Positions 34,860 to 43,419 of a stretch of 64,000 bases of DNA are shown here, one piece after another. Below the pieces are notes generated by a model that saw only the letters and a list, made by a program, of their open reading frames with translations, did not search any database and had not been told where the DNA came from. Location of the stretch: positions 558,001 to 622,000 of the forward strand of contig CAVSZY010000004.1 of assembly GCA_963732585.1 (NCBI GenBank), in the 5' to 3' direction. The stretch is from WLMZ01 sp963732585 (GTDB taxonomy: Bacteria > Actinomycetota > Acidimicrobiia > Acidimicrobiales > Ilumatobacteraceae). How positions within the stretch are numbered: position 1 is the first letter of the stretch; each line of letters opens with the position of its first letter. A program made the position numbers and the translations under genes.

Positions 34860-34934
34860 GAACTCCCACCGACGCGCTAGAACTGAAAACCACGACCAAC
34901 TCGCAGTCTGCTTGTGTTGGGAGGCGCTTAGCTA

Positions 34935-36547
34935 TTGGAAACGTTGGTGGGTTTAGAGATCCAGTCGTTACTCCGCGTCATCGAATACGCAGCGCGGCCG
35001 ATGCAGGTTGTTCTGGCCCTCGTCACCGATGGTTCGGTTCAGTTCGCCACTCCAAGTACATCGTCGAGCGGCGCAGTGCCCGTCGAACACACCGTGCTAC
35101 GCAACCGCGCGCACTCGTCAGCGAGCGTCCGTGTCACGCGCGACACCGGCGATCCGCCATTCATCCCCGGCGTCACGGCAACGCATCTGCTCGCCGTGCC
35201 GCTGACGGACAGTGGCTCGCGGCACACGTCGCTGTTGCTCCTCGCCGACTCGGCTGCGGAACTCGACGGGCTGGATGGCGACCTGCTCAACGCCAGTTCG
35301 GCATCATTACGCCGGGCGATCGAATCGGCGCCAGCACACTCCTCCCAGGCTCACCCAACGCTCGACGCCGCATCGCTCGGCATCTGGGTCACCGACATCG
35401 ATTACCGCATCGTCTATGTCAACGAATCGTTCGCCCAGCTCCTCGGGTGGACCCGTTCGGAAATGATCGGCAACAACCTCAGCGAGTACTTCCCTCGAGG
35501 CGTGATCGCTGCCGGCGTAAGGCATCTCAACCTGCAATCGTCCAGAAAGACAACGTTTACCGCGCGAGCCGAGCATCGTCACCGCAGCGGTCATCGCATC
35601 TCCGTCACGGCGATGGCGGCGACCATCTCCGATGGCGCTGGCACTCCGTCCGGGCTCATTGGCTGCGTGGCGAGAACAGCGAATCAGGATGGCGATTTCC
35701 GCGAGGCGTTCGAGAGCCTCGACCGTGTCACACGTCATTCCCCAGATGTGATGATCGTCTTCGACGCCGATTCGCGGCGTGAAGTACCTCAGCCCCGCGG
35801 CGGAGCGTTTCGGATGGGAACAAGGTGATCTCGGTTCGATCTTCGACGCAGTGCATACCGACGACCGGCCGATGGTGCGCGCTCGAGTTCGACCTGGTGA
35901 TGAGCGGAGGTGGTGAATCAACGAGGTCGATCACGTTCCGCGCCCTGACCAAGGGCGGCGATTGGCGTTACATGGAGGCCCGGGCCATCGACCTGCGCGA
36001 CGACAGCACCATCGCCGGAGTGGTGGTCAATACCCGTGACGTCACCGAGCGGGTGCTCGACTCCGACCGCCTCGCCCACGCGGCGCGACACGACTACCTC
36101 ACCCAACTGCCGAACCGAGCCTATTTGCTCGAGCATCTCACCGACGCTCTGCAGCGCACGCAGCGCAGCCAGCAGGCAATTCTGTTGTGCTACCTCGACA
36201 TGAACGACTTCAAGTCGATCAACGACGACTTCGGTCACGCAACAGGTGACGACGTGCTCGTGCATGCCGCTGATCGTCTGCGTTCGTCAGTGCGCCATGG
36301 CGACATCGCGGCGCGCTTCGGCGGAGATGAATTCATCGTGATCAACGAACGGATCCATGACATGGTCGATGCCGAGGAGTTCGCCGGGCGTTTGGCAGAG
36401 GCGTTGTCGTTTGAGATCGAGGTCGATGGTCGCAAGGTCGTCAGTTCGGTGACGGTCGGTTTTGCGTTGAGCGTGTTGGATGATTCCACGGAAACGCTGC
36501 TCGGTCGGGCCGACGCCGACCTGTATCAGCGCAAACGCGACCGCTGA
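34935..36547 (+). pseudogene. PAS-PAS-GGDEF diguanylate cyclase broken by two +1 frameshifts
   Basis: From TTG 34935, the first frame gives an N-terminal region and a PAS domain (LGIWVTDIDYRIVYVNESFA) and then the start of a second PAS (HSPDVMIVFDADSR). An extra base near 35775 shifts the frame to VKYLSPAAERFGWEQGDLGS, and another near 35893 shifts it to FDLVMSGGGESTRSITFRAL, after which the GGDEF domain (HDYLTQLPNRAYLLEHLTDA; ARFGGDEFIVI) is intact to 36547. A repaired protein would be about 537 residues and make cyclic di-GMP. As written, only a GGDEF fragment from 35825 could be made. Real decay or sequence errors are both possible. Confidence 0.75.
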
Positions 36548-36596
36548 GCAGAGCACGGCCAGCGCCGAGCGGAGGGCGACGATTAGGATCTGCGCC

Positions 36597-37109
36597 ATGC
36601 CAGGTGTCGAGCGTCCGGCGATGTCGGACTATGGAGTGCCGCAGGATCCTGAGGGTGCCTTGCCGTGGGAGTGGGCCGAGCAGCGATTGCTTGCGAACAA
36701 GAATTTCTGGGTGGTGACAGCGTCGGCCGCGGGTCGACCGCATGCCATGCCGGTGTGGGGTGTGTGGCTGGCGAGCAGCGAGCGATTCTGGTTTTCGTGT
36801 TCGCCGAATGCTCGCAAGGTGCGCAATATCGAGGCCAACCCGCAGGCGACGATCGCCATCGACGACACCGTGGAGTGCATCTCGATAGAGGGACGGGCGC
36901 ACCGGGTGATGGCCGCCGAGAACCCGGCGGGAATCGATGAAATGGTGGCGGTCTACTTGGCGAAGTACTGGCCGGATGAGTCGGTGCACGAGCAGATGGA
37001 GGCGTTTTTGCGCAGCCATGCGATCGTCGAGTTCACACCAGAGGTGGCGTTCGGGATCATCGAACGCGACGACGAATTCGCCCAGCGAGCGACGCGGTGG
37101 CGTTGGTAA
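36597..37109 (+). CDS. Pyridoxamine 5'-phosphate oxidase family flavin/F420-dependent protein
   Basis: A 170-residue split-barrel protein: NKNFWVVTASAAGRPHAMPV, WLASSERFWFSCSPNARKVR and NPQATIAIDDTVECISIEGR match the strand-by-strand pattern of the PNPOx-like superfamily that binds FMN or, in actinobacteria, often F420. The HAMPVWG and S-x-N-A-R-K-V-R segments contact the cofactor phosphate in relatives. ATG 36597 is used. The physiological substrate is unknown; in related F420 enzymes it includes quinones and biliverdin. Confidence 0.82.
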   Translation: MPGVERPAMSDYGVPQDPEGALPWEWAEQRLLANKNFWVVTASAAGRPHAMPVWGVWLASSERFWFSCSPNARKVRNIEANPQATIAIDDTVECISIEGRAHRVMAAENPAGIDEMVAVYLAKYWPDESVHEQMEAFLRSHAIVEFTPEVAFGIIERDDEFAQRATRWRW

Positions 37110-37487
37110 CGCGACGCAAACTCGATTTGCGTCCGCTCTGAGTGGGCCGGTCGAGCAGGGGGCATCGTTTGTCGTCGACTTCGAGGGCTTGAACTCGTTG
37201 CTTTGACGACGAGGGTTCGGTGCCGACGCAAGCAAGTTTGTGTCGGTGTGCGTTCTTCCCCGGGTCGGCGACGTGAGGAGTGTCGGGTGGAAGGCAAATG
37301 CCGAACGCACCTGCGCCGTAGGCAAGTCTGGCGGTAGCTCTGCTGCGGAGACCGCAAACGGCGCCGCCACGGCTGTGGTTGCCCTCGGCGGAGTTCTGAT
37401 TTGCGGAGTTGTCGTGTCGCTTGTGAATTGGATTCGGGTGCTGCGCCCGCGTCGCTCCAACCCGATCAACAGCCAAGAACAAGCCGC
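37110..37487. other. Region without a convincing gene
   Basis: About 380 bases. One plus-strand frame, 37240-37494, would give 84 residues with a hydrophobic stretch (AVVALGGVLICGVVVSLVNW) but a poor start context and no recognisable family. A reverse-strand frame covers much of the same bases. I cannot support a gene here. Confidence 0.35.
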
Positions 37488-37712
37488 TCAATAAGGATTT
37501 CGGTGGCGAGGGTCCTGACCGCCGATTTGTTCGCCGCTGCCCCGCACCCGCCGGAGCCGACTGTGACCGCCAATGCCAGGAGAGCAATTCGCCAGGTTGG
37601 CAAGGTCGATCTCCTGCCGAGAGTCATTGTCGAAAGCTACACAGCGCAACGGCTGGCGAGGCGTCAATTCGACGAGATTCCGGCCGGGAATACTCGTGTC
37701 GCCGAGGTCCAT
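37488..37712 (-). CDS. Hypothetical small protein
   Basis: A 74-residue frame beginning at ATG 37712, 23 bases downstream of the DUF4288 gene on the same strand, with GAGGGGG placed five bases before the start. The first 40 residues (MDLGDTSIPGRNLVELTPRQ, then PLRCVAFDNDSRQEIDLANL) look protein-like; the last 30 are basic and low in hydrophobics, as if out of frame. It may be a small gene or the remnant of one with a shifted end. No family recognised. Confidence 0.4.
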   Translation of the reverse strand: MDLGDTSIPGRNLVELTPRQPLRCVAFDNDSRQEIDLANLANCSPGIGGHSRLRRVRGSGEQIGGQDPRHRNPY

Positions 37713-37734
37713 TGCAGCCCCCTCAAGGTCGGCG

Positions 37735-38052
37735 TTAGGAAAGTGGGTCGATTGCTTGATACGCGGTGAAATCTTGGAAGCGGCGCGAGTACAGCGCCGT
37801 GACCTCGCCGATGTCATCCTGTAATATTGGGCTGATGTCGACGATCTGATGCAGTTCCCAGGTGGTCTCCTGGCCGCGATGGTTGACGAAGGTGGCGGCG
37901 CGGGTGCCTGCCAACACGAGGGCACGGGCCCGAGCGGCGTCAGCGGATTCAGCGCGAATCAGCGAGAACGTTTCCTCATACAAGGGCAAGTAGTCGGGCG
38001 CGGGCGACGACGACTTGTAGACGATGACAACCACGAAATAGGCGCAAGACAC
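37735..38052 (-). CDS. DUF4288 domain protein
   Basis: A 105-residue protein. MSCAYFVVVIVYKSS, then LPLYEETFSLIRAESADAAR and ATFVNHRGQETTWELHQIVD follow the DUF4288 pattern: two strands, an acidic E-E-x-x-x-L-I-R-A block, then an N-x-x-G-x-x-x-x-W strand. The family is small, of unknown function, often next to accessory or phage-related genes. It is divergent from no close neighbour: the lipoprotein gene upstream runs in the same direction 95 bases away. Confidence 0.75.
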   Translation of the reverse strand: MSCAYFVVVIVYKSSSPAPDYLPLYEETFSLIRAESADAARARALVLAGTRAATFVNHRGQETTWELHQIVDISPILQDDIGEVTALYSRRFQDFTAYQAIDPLS

Positions 38053-38147
38053 AGAATGATCCTATGCGTATCGTCAAGATACCCCGTCCGACCAGGGACG
38101 ATACGGTCATTCGACCTATTCGGCGGCCCGAGTATGTTCTGCGGAGT

Positions 38148-38720
38148 TCAGCTTGTCGGCGTGTTGCAGATGAGGTCGAGGGTGATGTCGATGCGTTGAT
38201 CCTGCGGGCCGACAATAGTCAGGCTGCCGGTGAGGTGGTGCGAGGACGGGCTGACGAATCGCACCGTTTGAGAGTCGACCTGGTACTCGCTGCCCTCGAG
38301 GGCTGTCGTGCCATCGCGTGGCGCAACCACGCTGGGGTTGGCCGGATCTCGAAAGATCATCGCCGAATTGTCGGCTGGCTTGCTGGAGTCGAGACTGATC
38401 GCCAGGCCGGGCCCGGAGTCAACCGGCAAGACAGGGTCGCCTTCGAATGTGGACGGCAAGTTGAGGCTGATCCCCTGCTGCCCGGCGACGACCGAGTCGA
38501 CGACGTCGATGCATTCGACAGAGGCCTGGCCGCCGCCGACGCCGGCTTCGACGCGGGTCGATGTCCCGGCGACAAGATCGGTGCTGTCGCCCACGGAAAC
38601 GTACGTGGCAGTGCCGCTCAGCCACGGCGACGTCCGAGACGGTGCCGGTGTCTGCTGGCCGCACCCGGTGAGCACTACGAGTATTGCGAGCGACATAGCA
38701 GGGGTTGAGCGGTTCTTCAT
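38148..38720 (-). CDS. Putative lipoprotein
   Basis: A 190-residue exported protein: MKNRSTPAMSLAILVVLTGC is a lipoprotein signal with LTGC lipobox, followed by a Ser/Pro-rich linker and a beta-rich domain with two more Cys (SVECIDV and LDLICNT), plausibly a disulfide. ATG 38720 is preferred because it places the basic residues right before the hydrophobic core; an in-frame start lies at 38744. The general build resembles small actinobacterial surface lipoproteins such as the 19-kDa antigen group, but I do not see a definite family. Confidence 0.65.
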   Translation of the reverse strand: MKNRSTPAMSLAILVVLTGCGQQTPAPSRTSPWLSGTATYVSVGDSTDLVAGTSTRVEAGVGGGQASVECIDVVDSVVAGQQGISLNLPSTFEGDPVLPVDSGPGLAISLDSSKPADNSAMIFRDPANPSVVAPRDGTTALEGSEYQVDSQTVRFVSPSSHHLTGSLTIVGPQDQRIDITLDLICNTPTS

Positions 38721-38846
38721 CCTCAGAGGCATCGGTACCGGCACTGCGAACCTTGAACGACCCCAACCGGGAATTTCTCAGCTCGAAGGGCTGCGTCGGC
38801 TGCAGCCCGACAGCAGCGAAACGACCGTCACAACGGTGTCGACAAA

Positions 38847-38923
38847 GTGGACAAGTAGGTGGACAAATTAAAAATCTCTAGTTCGGCCTTCCCCAGATAG
38901 GACCACCTAAATGGGTGGACAAG
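38847..38923 (+). promoter_or_regulatory. Three GTGGACAA direct repeats upstream of the fic gene
   Basis: GTGGACAA occurs at 38847-38854, 38859-38866 and 38915-38922, the first two spaced 12 bases apart and all in the same orientation. They lie between the lipoprotein start and the fic gene, flanking an AT-rich stretch (38864-38880). Such spacing suggests an operator bound on one DNA face. If so, translation should start at ATG 38938, downstream of the third copy. Confidence 0.5.
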
Positions 38924-38937
38924 TCACTAGACCAACT

Positions 38938-40143
38938 ATGGTCCGATCAATGGACACGCCGTGGATCACCTTCGACGTCGACCTTACACGGATGGGTCCG
39001 ATGTTCTGGATGGAACTCGGCGAAGCACGATCGAAGTGCGACCATCTCGCTCGGGTCCCCATGCCACCGTCCTACGCTCGCGAGCTCCACGACATCAACC
39101 TGTCAAAGGGAGTCCATGCGACGACGGCCATTGAGGGCAACACCCTCAGCGAAGAGGAGGTCGCCGCGATCCTGCGGCAACGAAGCGCGACGTTGTCGGC
39201 GGACTACCAGGTTCGTGAGGTCGAGAACGTCGTCGCGGCCTATAACAGCGTCCTCGGACCCCTGAGGGAGGGAGCGACGCCACGTCTGACGCCTGAACTG
39301 ATCCGACAGTTCAATCGCCACGTGCTCGACGGCTTGGAACTCCCACCTGCGGTTCGCCCGGGCGAAACGCGACAACACTCAGTGGCCGTCGGCCCCTACC
39401 GCGGGCCAGACTGGGATCGCTGTGATGAAATGCTCCGGCAGATGTGCGACTGGCTCAACGGCCCAGCATTCTCCGGGGACGGCACGATGCGCATCCCGGT
39501 CGCGATCATCAAGGCCTCACTGGCTCACCTTTACATCGCCTGGATTCATCCATTCGGTGATGGGAACGGGCGAACAGCGCGTCTGTGCGAATTCCTCTTT
39601 CTCGTGACGTGCGGTGTGCCCACGAGCGCCGCCCACCTCATCTCGAACCACTGCAACAAGACTCGGGTCGAGTACTACAAACAGCTTCAGCACGCGAGCG
39701 AGAGCGGCGGTGACGTCACCCGATTCCTTTCGTACTGCTCCTCGGGATTCGTCGAAGGGCTCGGAGAACAACTGCGGTGGATCTACGACCGCCAGTTCCG
39801 GCTGACGTGGAACGAATTCGTCGAGTCGCAGGTCACCGGGCGCGACCCCGCCATGCGGGAACGCCGAGCGCTGATTGCTGAGGTGCTGCTCTTCAGCGAG
39901 CCAATTGCCAAACAGGACGTCCCGCGACGTACCCCCGAACTTGCAAAGATCTACGCCGCAAGCGGACCGAAGACCCTCGCTCGCGACCTGACCGAGCTCG
40001 TCACGATCGGCTTGTTACGAACGGTCGGCGGCAGGTATCAAGCAGACAGTGATGTACTGATGTCGCTGCTGCCACTCACCGTCGTTCCTGACGGAGCACG
40101 ATCGGCGACAATTCCGGGCACAAGCGCAACGGCTCGCCGATGA
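38938..40143 (+). CDS. Fic domain protein (AMP transferase)
   Basis: A 401-residue Fic protein. The catalytic motif is HPFGDGNGRTAR with the catalytic His at residue 204 counted from ATG 38938; the inhibitory helix motif TTAIEGN lies N-terminal, so it is a class II, self-inhibited Fic enzyme. A C-terminal winged-helix-like part (SGPKTLARDLTELVTIGLLR) follows, as in many chromosomal Fic/DNA-binding proteins. Fic enzymes usually attach AMP to Ser, Thr or Tyr of a target protein. Its stop overlaps the next gene's ATG (ATGA), and that gene overlaps the heliorhodopsin gene the same way. An ATG at 38911 is an alternative start. Confidence 0.92.
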   Translation: MVRSMDTPWITFDVDLTRMGPMFWMELGEARSKCDHLARVPMPPSYARELHDINLSKGVHATTAIEGNTLSEEEVAAILRQRSATLSADYQVREVENVVAAYNSVLGPLREGATPRLTPELIRQFNRHVLDGLELPPAVRPGETRQHSVAVGPYRGPDWDRCDEMLRQMCDWLNGPAFSGDGTMRIPVAIIKASLAHLYIAWIHPFGDGNGRTARLCEFLFLVTCGVPTSAAHLISNHCNKTRVEYYKQLQHASESGGDVTRFLSYCSSGFVEGLGEQLRWIYDRQFRLTWNEFVESQVTGRDPAMRERRALIAEVLLFSEPIAKQDVPRRTPELAKIYAASGPKTLARDLTELVTIGLLRTVGGRYQADSDVLMSLLPLTVVPDGARSATIPGTSATARR

Positions 40144-40589
40144 CCTCCTCGGCGGCAGTCTTGTTGAGCACCCATCTGCTGGCCACGGCGGCGATGGTTG
40201 GGTTGATCTGGTTCGTGCAAGTGGTGCATTACCCGCTGTTTGCCTCGGTCGGATCTGAGGGCTTTGCACGCTACGAGCAGGTGCATCAGCGCCGCACCTC
40301 GTACATCGTCGGTCCGTTGATGGCCACCGAGGGTGGCACCGCTGTGTGGCTGGCGCTGGCAACGCCCAACGGGATCTCCCGCCTTTGGCCGCTGCTCGGG
40401 TTGGTGGCGCTGGGCGTCATTCATGCCAGCACGGTGTTCCTGCAGGTGCCGCAACATTCGGCGCTTTCCGGCGGCTTCGACCCGGCACGGGTACAACGGC
40501 TCGTGCGCACAAACTGGATTCGCACGCTCGGTTGGAGCGTCAGAGGGATCATCGCCGCAGCGATGGTCGTGGAGGCATTGTCATCATGA
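40140..40589 (+). CDS. Four-helix membrane protein, coupled to fic and heliorhodopsin genes
   Basis: A 149-residue protein with four predicted helices: LLSTHLLATAAMVGLIWFVQ, a second near 60-78 (VGPLMATEGGTAVWLALA), LWPLLGLVALGVIHASTVFL and GWSVRGIIAAAMVVEAL. Conserved-looking polar residues sit at helix ends (VQVVHYPLF, YEQVHQRRTSYIVGP, VPQHSALSGGFD, TNWIRT). I have seen similar uncharacterised proteins in many bacteria but know no function. ATG 40140 overlaps the fic stop and its own stop overlaps the heliorhodopsin start, so all three should be made together. Confidence 0.75.
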   Translation: MTSSAAVLLSTHLLATAAMVGLIWFVQVVHYPLFASVGSEGFARYEQVHQRRTSYIVGPLMATEGGTAVWLALATPNGISRLWPLLGLVALGVIHASTVFLQVPQHSALSGGFDPARVQRLVRTNWIRTLGWSVRGIIAAAMVVEALSS

Positions 40590-41344
40590 ACAGCGCGATC
40601 ACCCCTGAGCGTCTGGCCGGGCTGCGCACATGGAACCTCGGCTTGGCCGTGCTGCACGCCGCGCAGGCCGTGCTGATCTTGGTGATGGCCAGCGATTTCG
40701 CTATCACCGTCACCTCCACCTACCCGCAAGGCCCGCCCGGCACGCGCCTGGCCACGCCGGAGGCGCTGTTCGATGTGCCGATCGGTCCTGCGATCGCAAT
40801 GTTTTTGCTGTTGGCTGCGTTCGACCACTTGGCCACGGCGAGCTTCGCCCGACGCGCCTATGAGGCCGATCTGGGCCGGGGAATCAACCGGTTCCGATGG
40901 GTGGAGTACTCGCTGAGCGCCACGCTGATGGTGGTGTTGATCGCCTTCTACAGCGGCGTCACCGACATCACGGGAGTGATCGCAATCGCAGGCGCCAACG
41001 TGGCCATGATCCTGTTCGGCTGGCTGCAGGAACGAATGAACCCGCCTGAACGAACATCGACGACGATGATGCCCTTCTGGTTCGGCACAGTCGCCGGACT
41101 CGCTCCATGGATAGCGATCTGGGTCAACGTGATCGGTGCTCCCACGGTGCCCGGCTTCGTTTATGGGATCGTCGTCGCCGAACTGGTCTTCTTCTTCAGC
41201 TTCGGGCTCAATCAATGGCTGCAGTATCGCGGTGTCGGCCGCTGGAGCGACTACGCCTACGGTGAGAAGACCTATCTGGTGCTCAGCTTGGTGGCGAAAT
41301 CCGTGCTCGCTTGGCAGATCTACGGCGGGTCGCTGGCCACCTGA
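40586..41344 (+). CDS. Heliorhodopsin
   Basis: Heliorhodopsins are retinal-binding seven-helix proteins with inverted topology and a slow photocycle. This 252-residue protein aligns along its length with the actinobacterial prototype 48C12 as I recall it: FRWVEYSLS carries the counterion Glu107, LSLVAKSVLAWQIYGG carries the Schiff-base Lys238, and His24 and His81 match the two conserved histidines. Other shared blocks are TYPQGPPGTRL, ILFGWLQE, MPFWFGTVAG and VPGFVYGIV. ATG 40586 overlaps the previous stop. A heliorhodopsin was reported to bind glutamine synthetase; no such gene, nor retinal synthesis genes, are in the window. Confidence 0.96.
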   Translation: MNSAITPERLAGLRTWNLGLAVLHAAQAVLILVMASDFAITVTSTYPQGPPGTRLATPEALFDVPIGPAIAMFLLLAAFDHLATASFARRAYEADLGRGINRFRWVEYSLSATLMVVLIAFYSGVTDITGVIAIAGANVAMILFGWLQERMNPPERTSTTMMPFWFGTVAGLAPWIAIWVNVIGAPTVPGFVYGIVVAELVFFFSFGLNQWLQYRGVGRWSDYAYGEKTYLVLSLVAKSVLAWQIYGGSLAT

Positions 41345-41364
41345 TCGACCGGCTGCCGACTGAA

Positions 41365-42249
41365 CTATGACTGACGGAAGAGGCCTGCCGGAACTGGGGC
41401 GCCGGACCGAACGAGGGCGACTCGCCACGCCGGTGATGCGCCGAGCGCCCAGCGCAAACCGCTGACGGCTGCTCGGCCACCGCAGACTGCGCCAGGCCCT
41501 GGCGCGACGCCGATGACTCGGCGGATGGCGACGGGAACGGTGGCCGCCGCGGCTTGGAATAGGGGCTGGTAGCCCAACTGCACGGCGAGCGGCAGGGGTG
41601 GACAGCGCAGGAACTTGATTGCGTTGCGCTGCGCCGTGCTGCTGACCAGCGCGGGGTGATCGGAGATCCACCGTGAGAGCTCGTCAGCCGTGGAGGGGAG
41701 CGGAGCGGCGTCGAGCAGTGCGCCAATGCGCGTCTGTTCTTCGACGAACTGGTCGGCCTCGTCGCTGGTGAGTCGCTGCGGCCCGTAGGTTTGGAACGCC
41801 GTCAGGAACGAATCGGTCAAGACGTTGTGGACCCAGGCCGCCATCTGCGGATTGGCGGCGCTGTAGGGCACATCACGTTCGGATCGACCGCGCACCGGCC
41901 GATGCGCCGTGCGCACTGCCTGCACCGCTGCGTCGACTTCGGGGATCGCCCCATAGGTCGTCTCGGTGACGTACACCGACGTACGGCTGAGCCGGCCGAG
42001 TGGATCATCCCGGTAGCGAGAATGCTGTTCGACTCCGGCCACAACCTCGGGATGCGCGGTCTGGATGATGAGCGCCCGGATGCCGCCGACGAAGGCCGAA
42101 GCGTCGCCGATCACCCGCCAAGACACCGAGTCGGGCCCGAGCAAGCCTGGATCGCCCGGGTAGTCGAGGGTGTGTTCCAGGGCTCGCGGGCCATGGGAGA
42201 ACAACGATGTCGTCGACCCGACGATCTTGTCTCGTACGGTGCCTATCAC
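41365..42249 (-). CDS. DUF2236 (MpaB-like oxygenase) family protein
   Basis: A 294-residue protein with the DUF2236 pattern: LLGPDSVSWRVIGDASAFVG, ALIIQTAHPEVVAGVEQHS, YVTETTYG, AWVHNVLTDSFLTAFQTYG. The family includes rubber oxygenase Lcp and the fungal MpaB oxygenase, where His residues in the HPEV and WVHN regions bind haem. It faces the heliorhodopsin gene with 20 bases between stops. Substrate unknown; a role in isoprenoid or carotenoid cleavage would be attractive beside a rhodopsin but is pure speculation. Confidence 0.82.
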   Translation of the reverse strand: MIGTVRDKIVGSTTSLFSHGPRALEHTLDYPGDPGLLGPDSVSWRVIGDASAFVGGIRALIIQTAHPEVVAGVEQHSRYRDDPLGRLSRTSVYVTETTYGAIPEVDAAVQAVRTAHRPVRGRSERDVPYSAANPQMAAWVHNVLTDSFLTAFQTYGPQRLTSDEADQFVEEQTRIGALLDAAPLPSTADELSRWISDHPALVSSTAQRNAIKFLRCPPLPLAVQLGYQPLFQAAAATVPVAIRRVIGVAPGPGAVCGGRAAVSGLRWALGASPAWRVALVRSGAPVPAGLFRQS

Positions 42250-42408
42250 CTTGCATTGCTACCAAGGTCAAGGGCGGCCGTCAAGCGGCGCTACCCCAGA
42301 GTCCGAGTGCGCATCGCAGCGGGTCTGCCGCTATCGGCAGGCCGGGTTCACGTGATTTCTCCCGGAGCCATCGCCCCGAGAGCGGCGACCTGCTCGGCCG
42401 TCGTCTCC

Positions 42409-43191
42409 TCAACCGAGGGTCTCGAGCCACCGGTAATCGGTGATCAGCTTTCGCCCTTCCATGACGGCAACATCCACCTCGACGATTTCGTGTTGCCGCC
42501 CGCCTTGCACCATGTCGAACCAAATGTTCACCGTCATGGTGATCGAATCAGCCGAGACAGCGGCGATCTGCGATGGTTCGAAACCGGTGACCTCGACGGT
42601 GTTCCAGAAGGCCGAAAACCTCTCAAAGCTTCGATACTTGGTCTGATACGCCGGGCTCAGCATCGCCCACGCAATGTCGTACTGGCGCGCTCCCGCTGCC
42701 AGAAGATAGCCACGAAAGAATTCAGCTGCCGCGTTGCCGTCGAGCTTCGATGGCCCGGATGACACCTCGTCAATGGCTGGAGCTGCCGTACTCGACGTTG
42801 TTTCGAGCGCAATGGTGGGAGCCGGTACCGGGGGCGTAGGCAATGGCCGCACCGTTGGGGGAGCGGATGCGTAGCTGGCGACCTCGGGAACGGTGAGCTC
42901 CGGCAGCGTCGGATCTGGCAATGTCACACCAGGCGGTGTCGACTCCGTCTCGGCCACAGTTGTTGAGGATGCCGTCGGGGGCAGCGCCTCCCCGCCAGTG
43001 ACGGACGCCGACGACGATCCCCTGATCACGACGTCTGTTGTCACGGGTCCTTCACCGGGGCCCCACCGAGAAACAGCGGTCGGAACGAGCCAGGCGATGG
43101 CGAGCACAAGCAGCCCACCAACAACTTGGTGAGACGTCATGGCCGCAACACGTTGACCAAATGATTTCCCAGGTGACTGCTGCGGACTCAT
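42409..43191 (-). CDS. Membrane-anchored exported protein of unknown function
   Basis: A 260-residue protein with one N-terminal helix (VVGGLLVLAIAWLVPTAV), a Pro/Thr-rich exterior linker (about 45-140) and a C-terminal domain (AAAEFFRGYLLAAGARQYDI, then AWAMLSPAYQTKYRSFERFS) with the helix-strand pattern of NTF2-like domains often found outside actinobacterial cells. I recognise no specific family. It is preceded by an AT-richer intergenic stretch of 228 bases. Confidence 0.6.
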   Translation of the reverse strand: MSPQQSPGKSFGQRVAAMTSHQVVGGLLVLAIAWLVPTAVSRWGPGEGPVTTDVVIRGSSSASVTGGEALPPTASSTTVAETESTPPGVTLPDPTLPELTVPEVASYASAPPTVRPLPTPPVPAPTIALETTSSTAAPAIDEVSSGPSKLDGNAAAEFFRGYLLAAGARQYDIAWAMLSPAYQTKYRSFERFSAFWNTVEVTGFEPSQIAAVSADSITMTVNIWFDMVQGGRQHEIVEVDVAVMEGRKLITDYRWLETLG

Positions 43192-43419
43192 GCTCGTTCC
43201 TCGATCGCCAACGGTGCTTCACGCTCAAAGTCCATAACAACCCGCCAATTCGTCATCTGCAATCGTCCAACCGAGAAGTCGACAGTTCGCAAGAACGAGA
43301 AATCCGCGTCCCACTTCTTGCTATCTCAATGCAAAATACTACCGATTTCCGAACTGCAGGGCCACGCCCGAGACGTCGGGGACTGAAGGAGCACATCGTC
43401 AACGAGAACTTTCTGGAGC

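Noticed and set aside
34664..35782. 372-codon frame spanning the serine hydrolase end and PAS protein start
   Set aside because: Arg-rich shadow crossing a gene boundary; PAS and hydrolase motifs are in other frames.
3538..36547. Programmed +1 frameshifting as a common rule for the broken genes
   Set aside because: The shift sites (GTGCCGCG, GTTGGTCG, GCGGGGCG, TCGCGGCG) share no slippery sequence or stop codon context, and one vanZ-like break goes the other way.
41365..42249. Retinal-producing carotenoid oxygenase next to the heliorhodopsin
   Set aside because: The gene belongs to DUF2236 (MpaB/Lcp-like), not to the Blh/Brp or carotenoid cleavage dioxygenase families, so it cannot be claimed as a retinal source.
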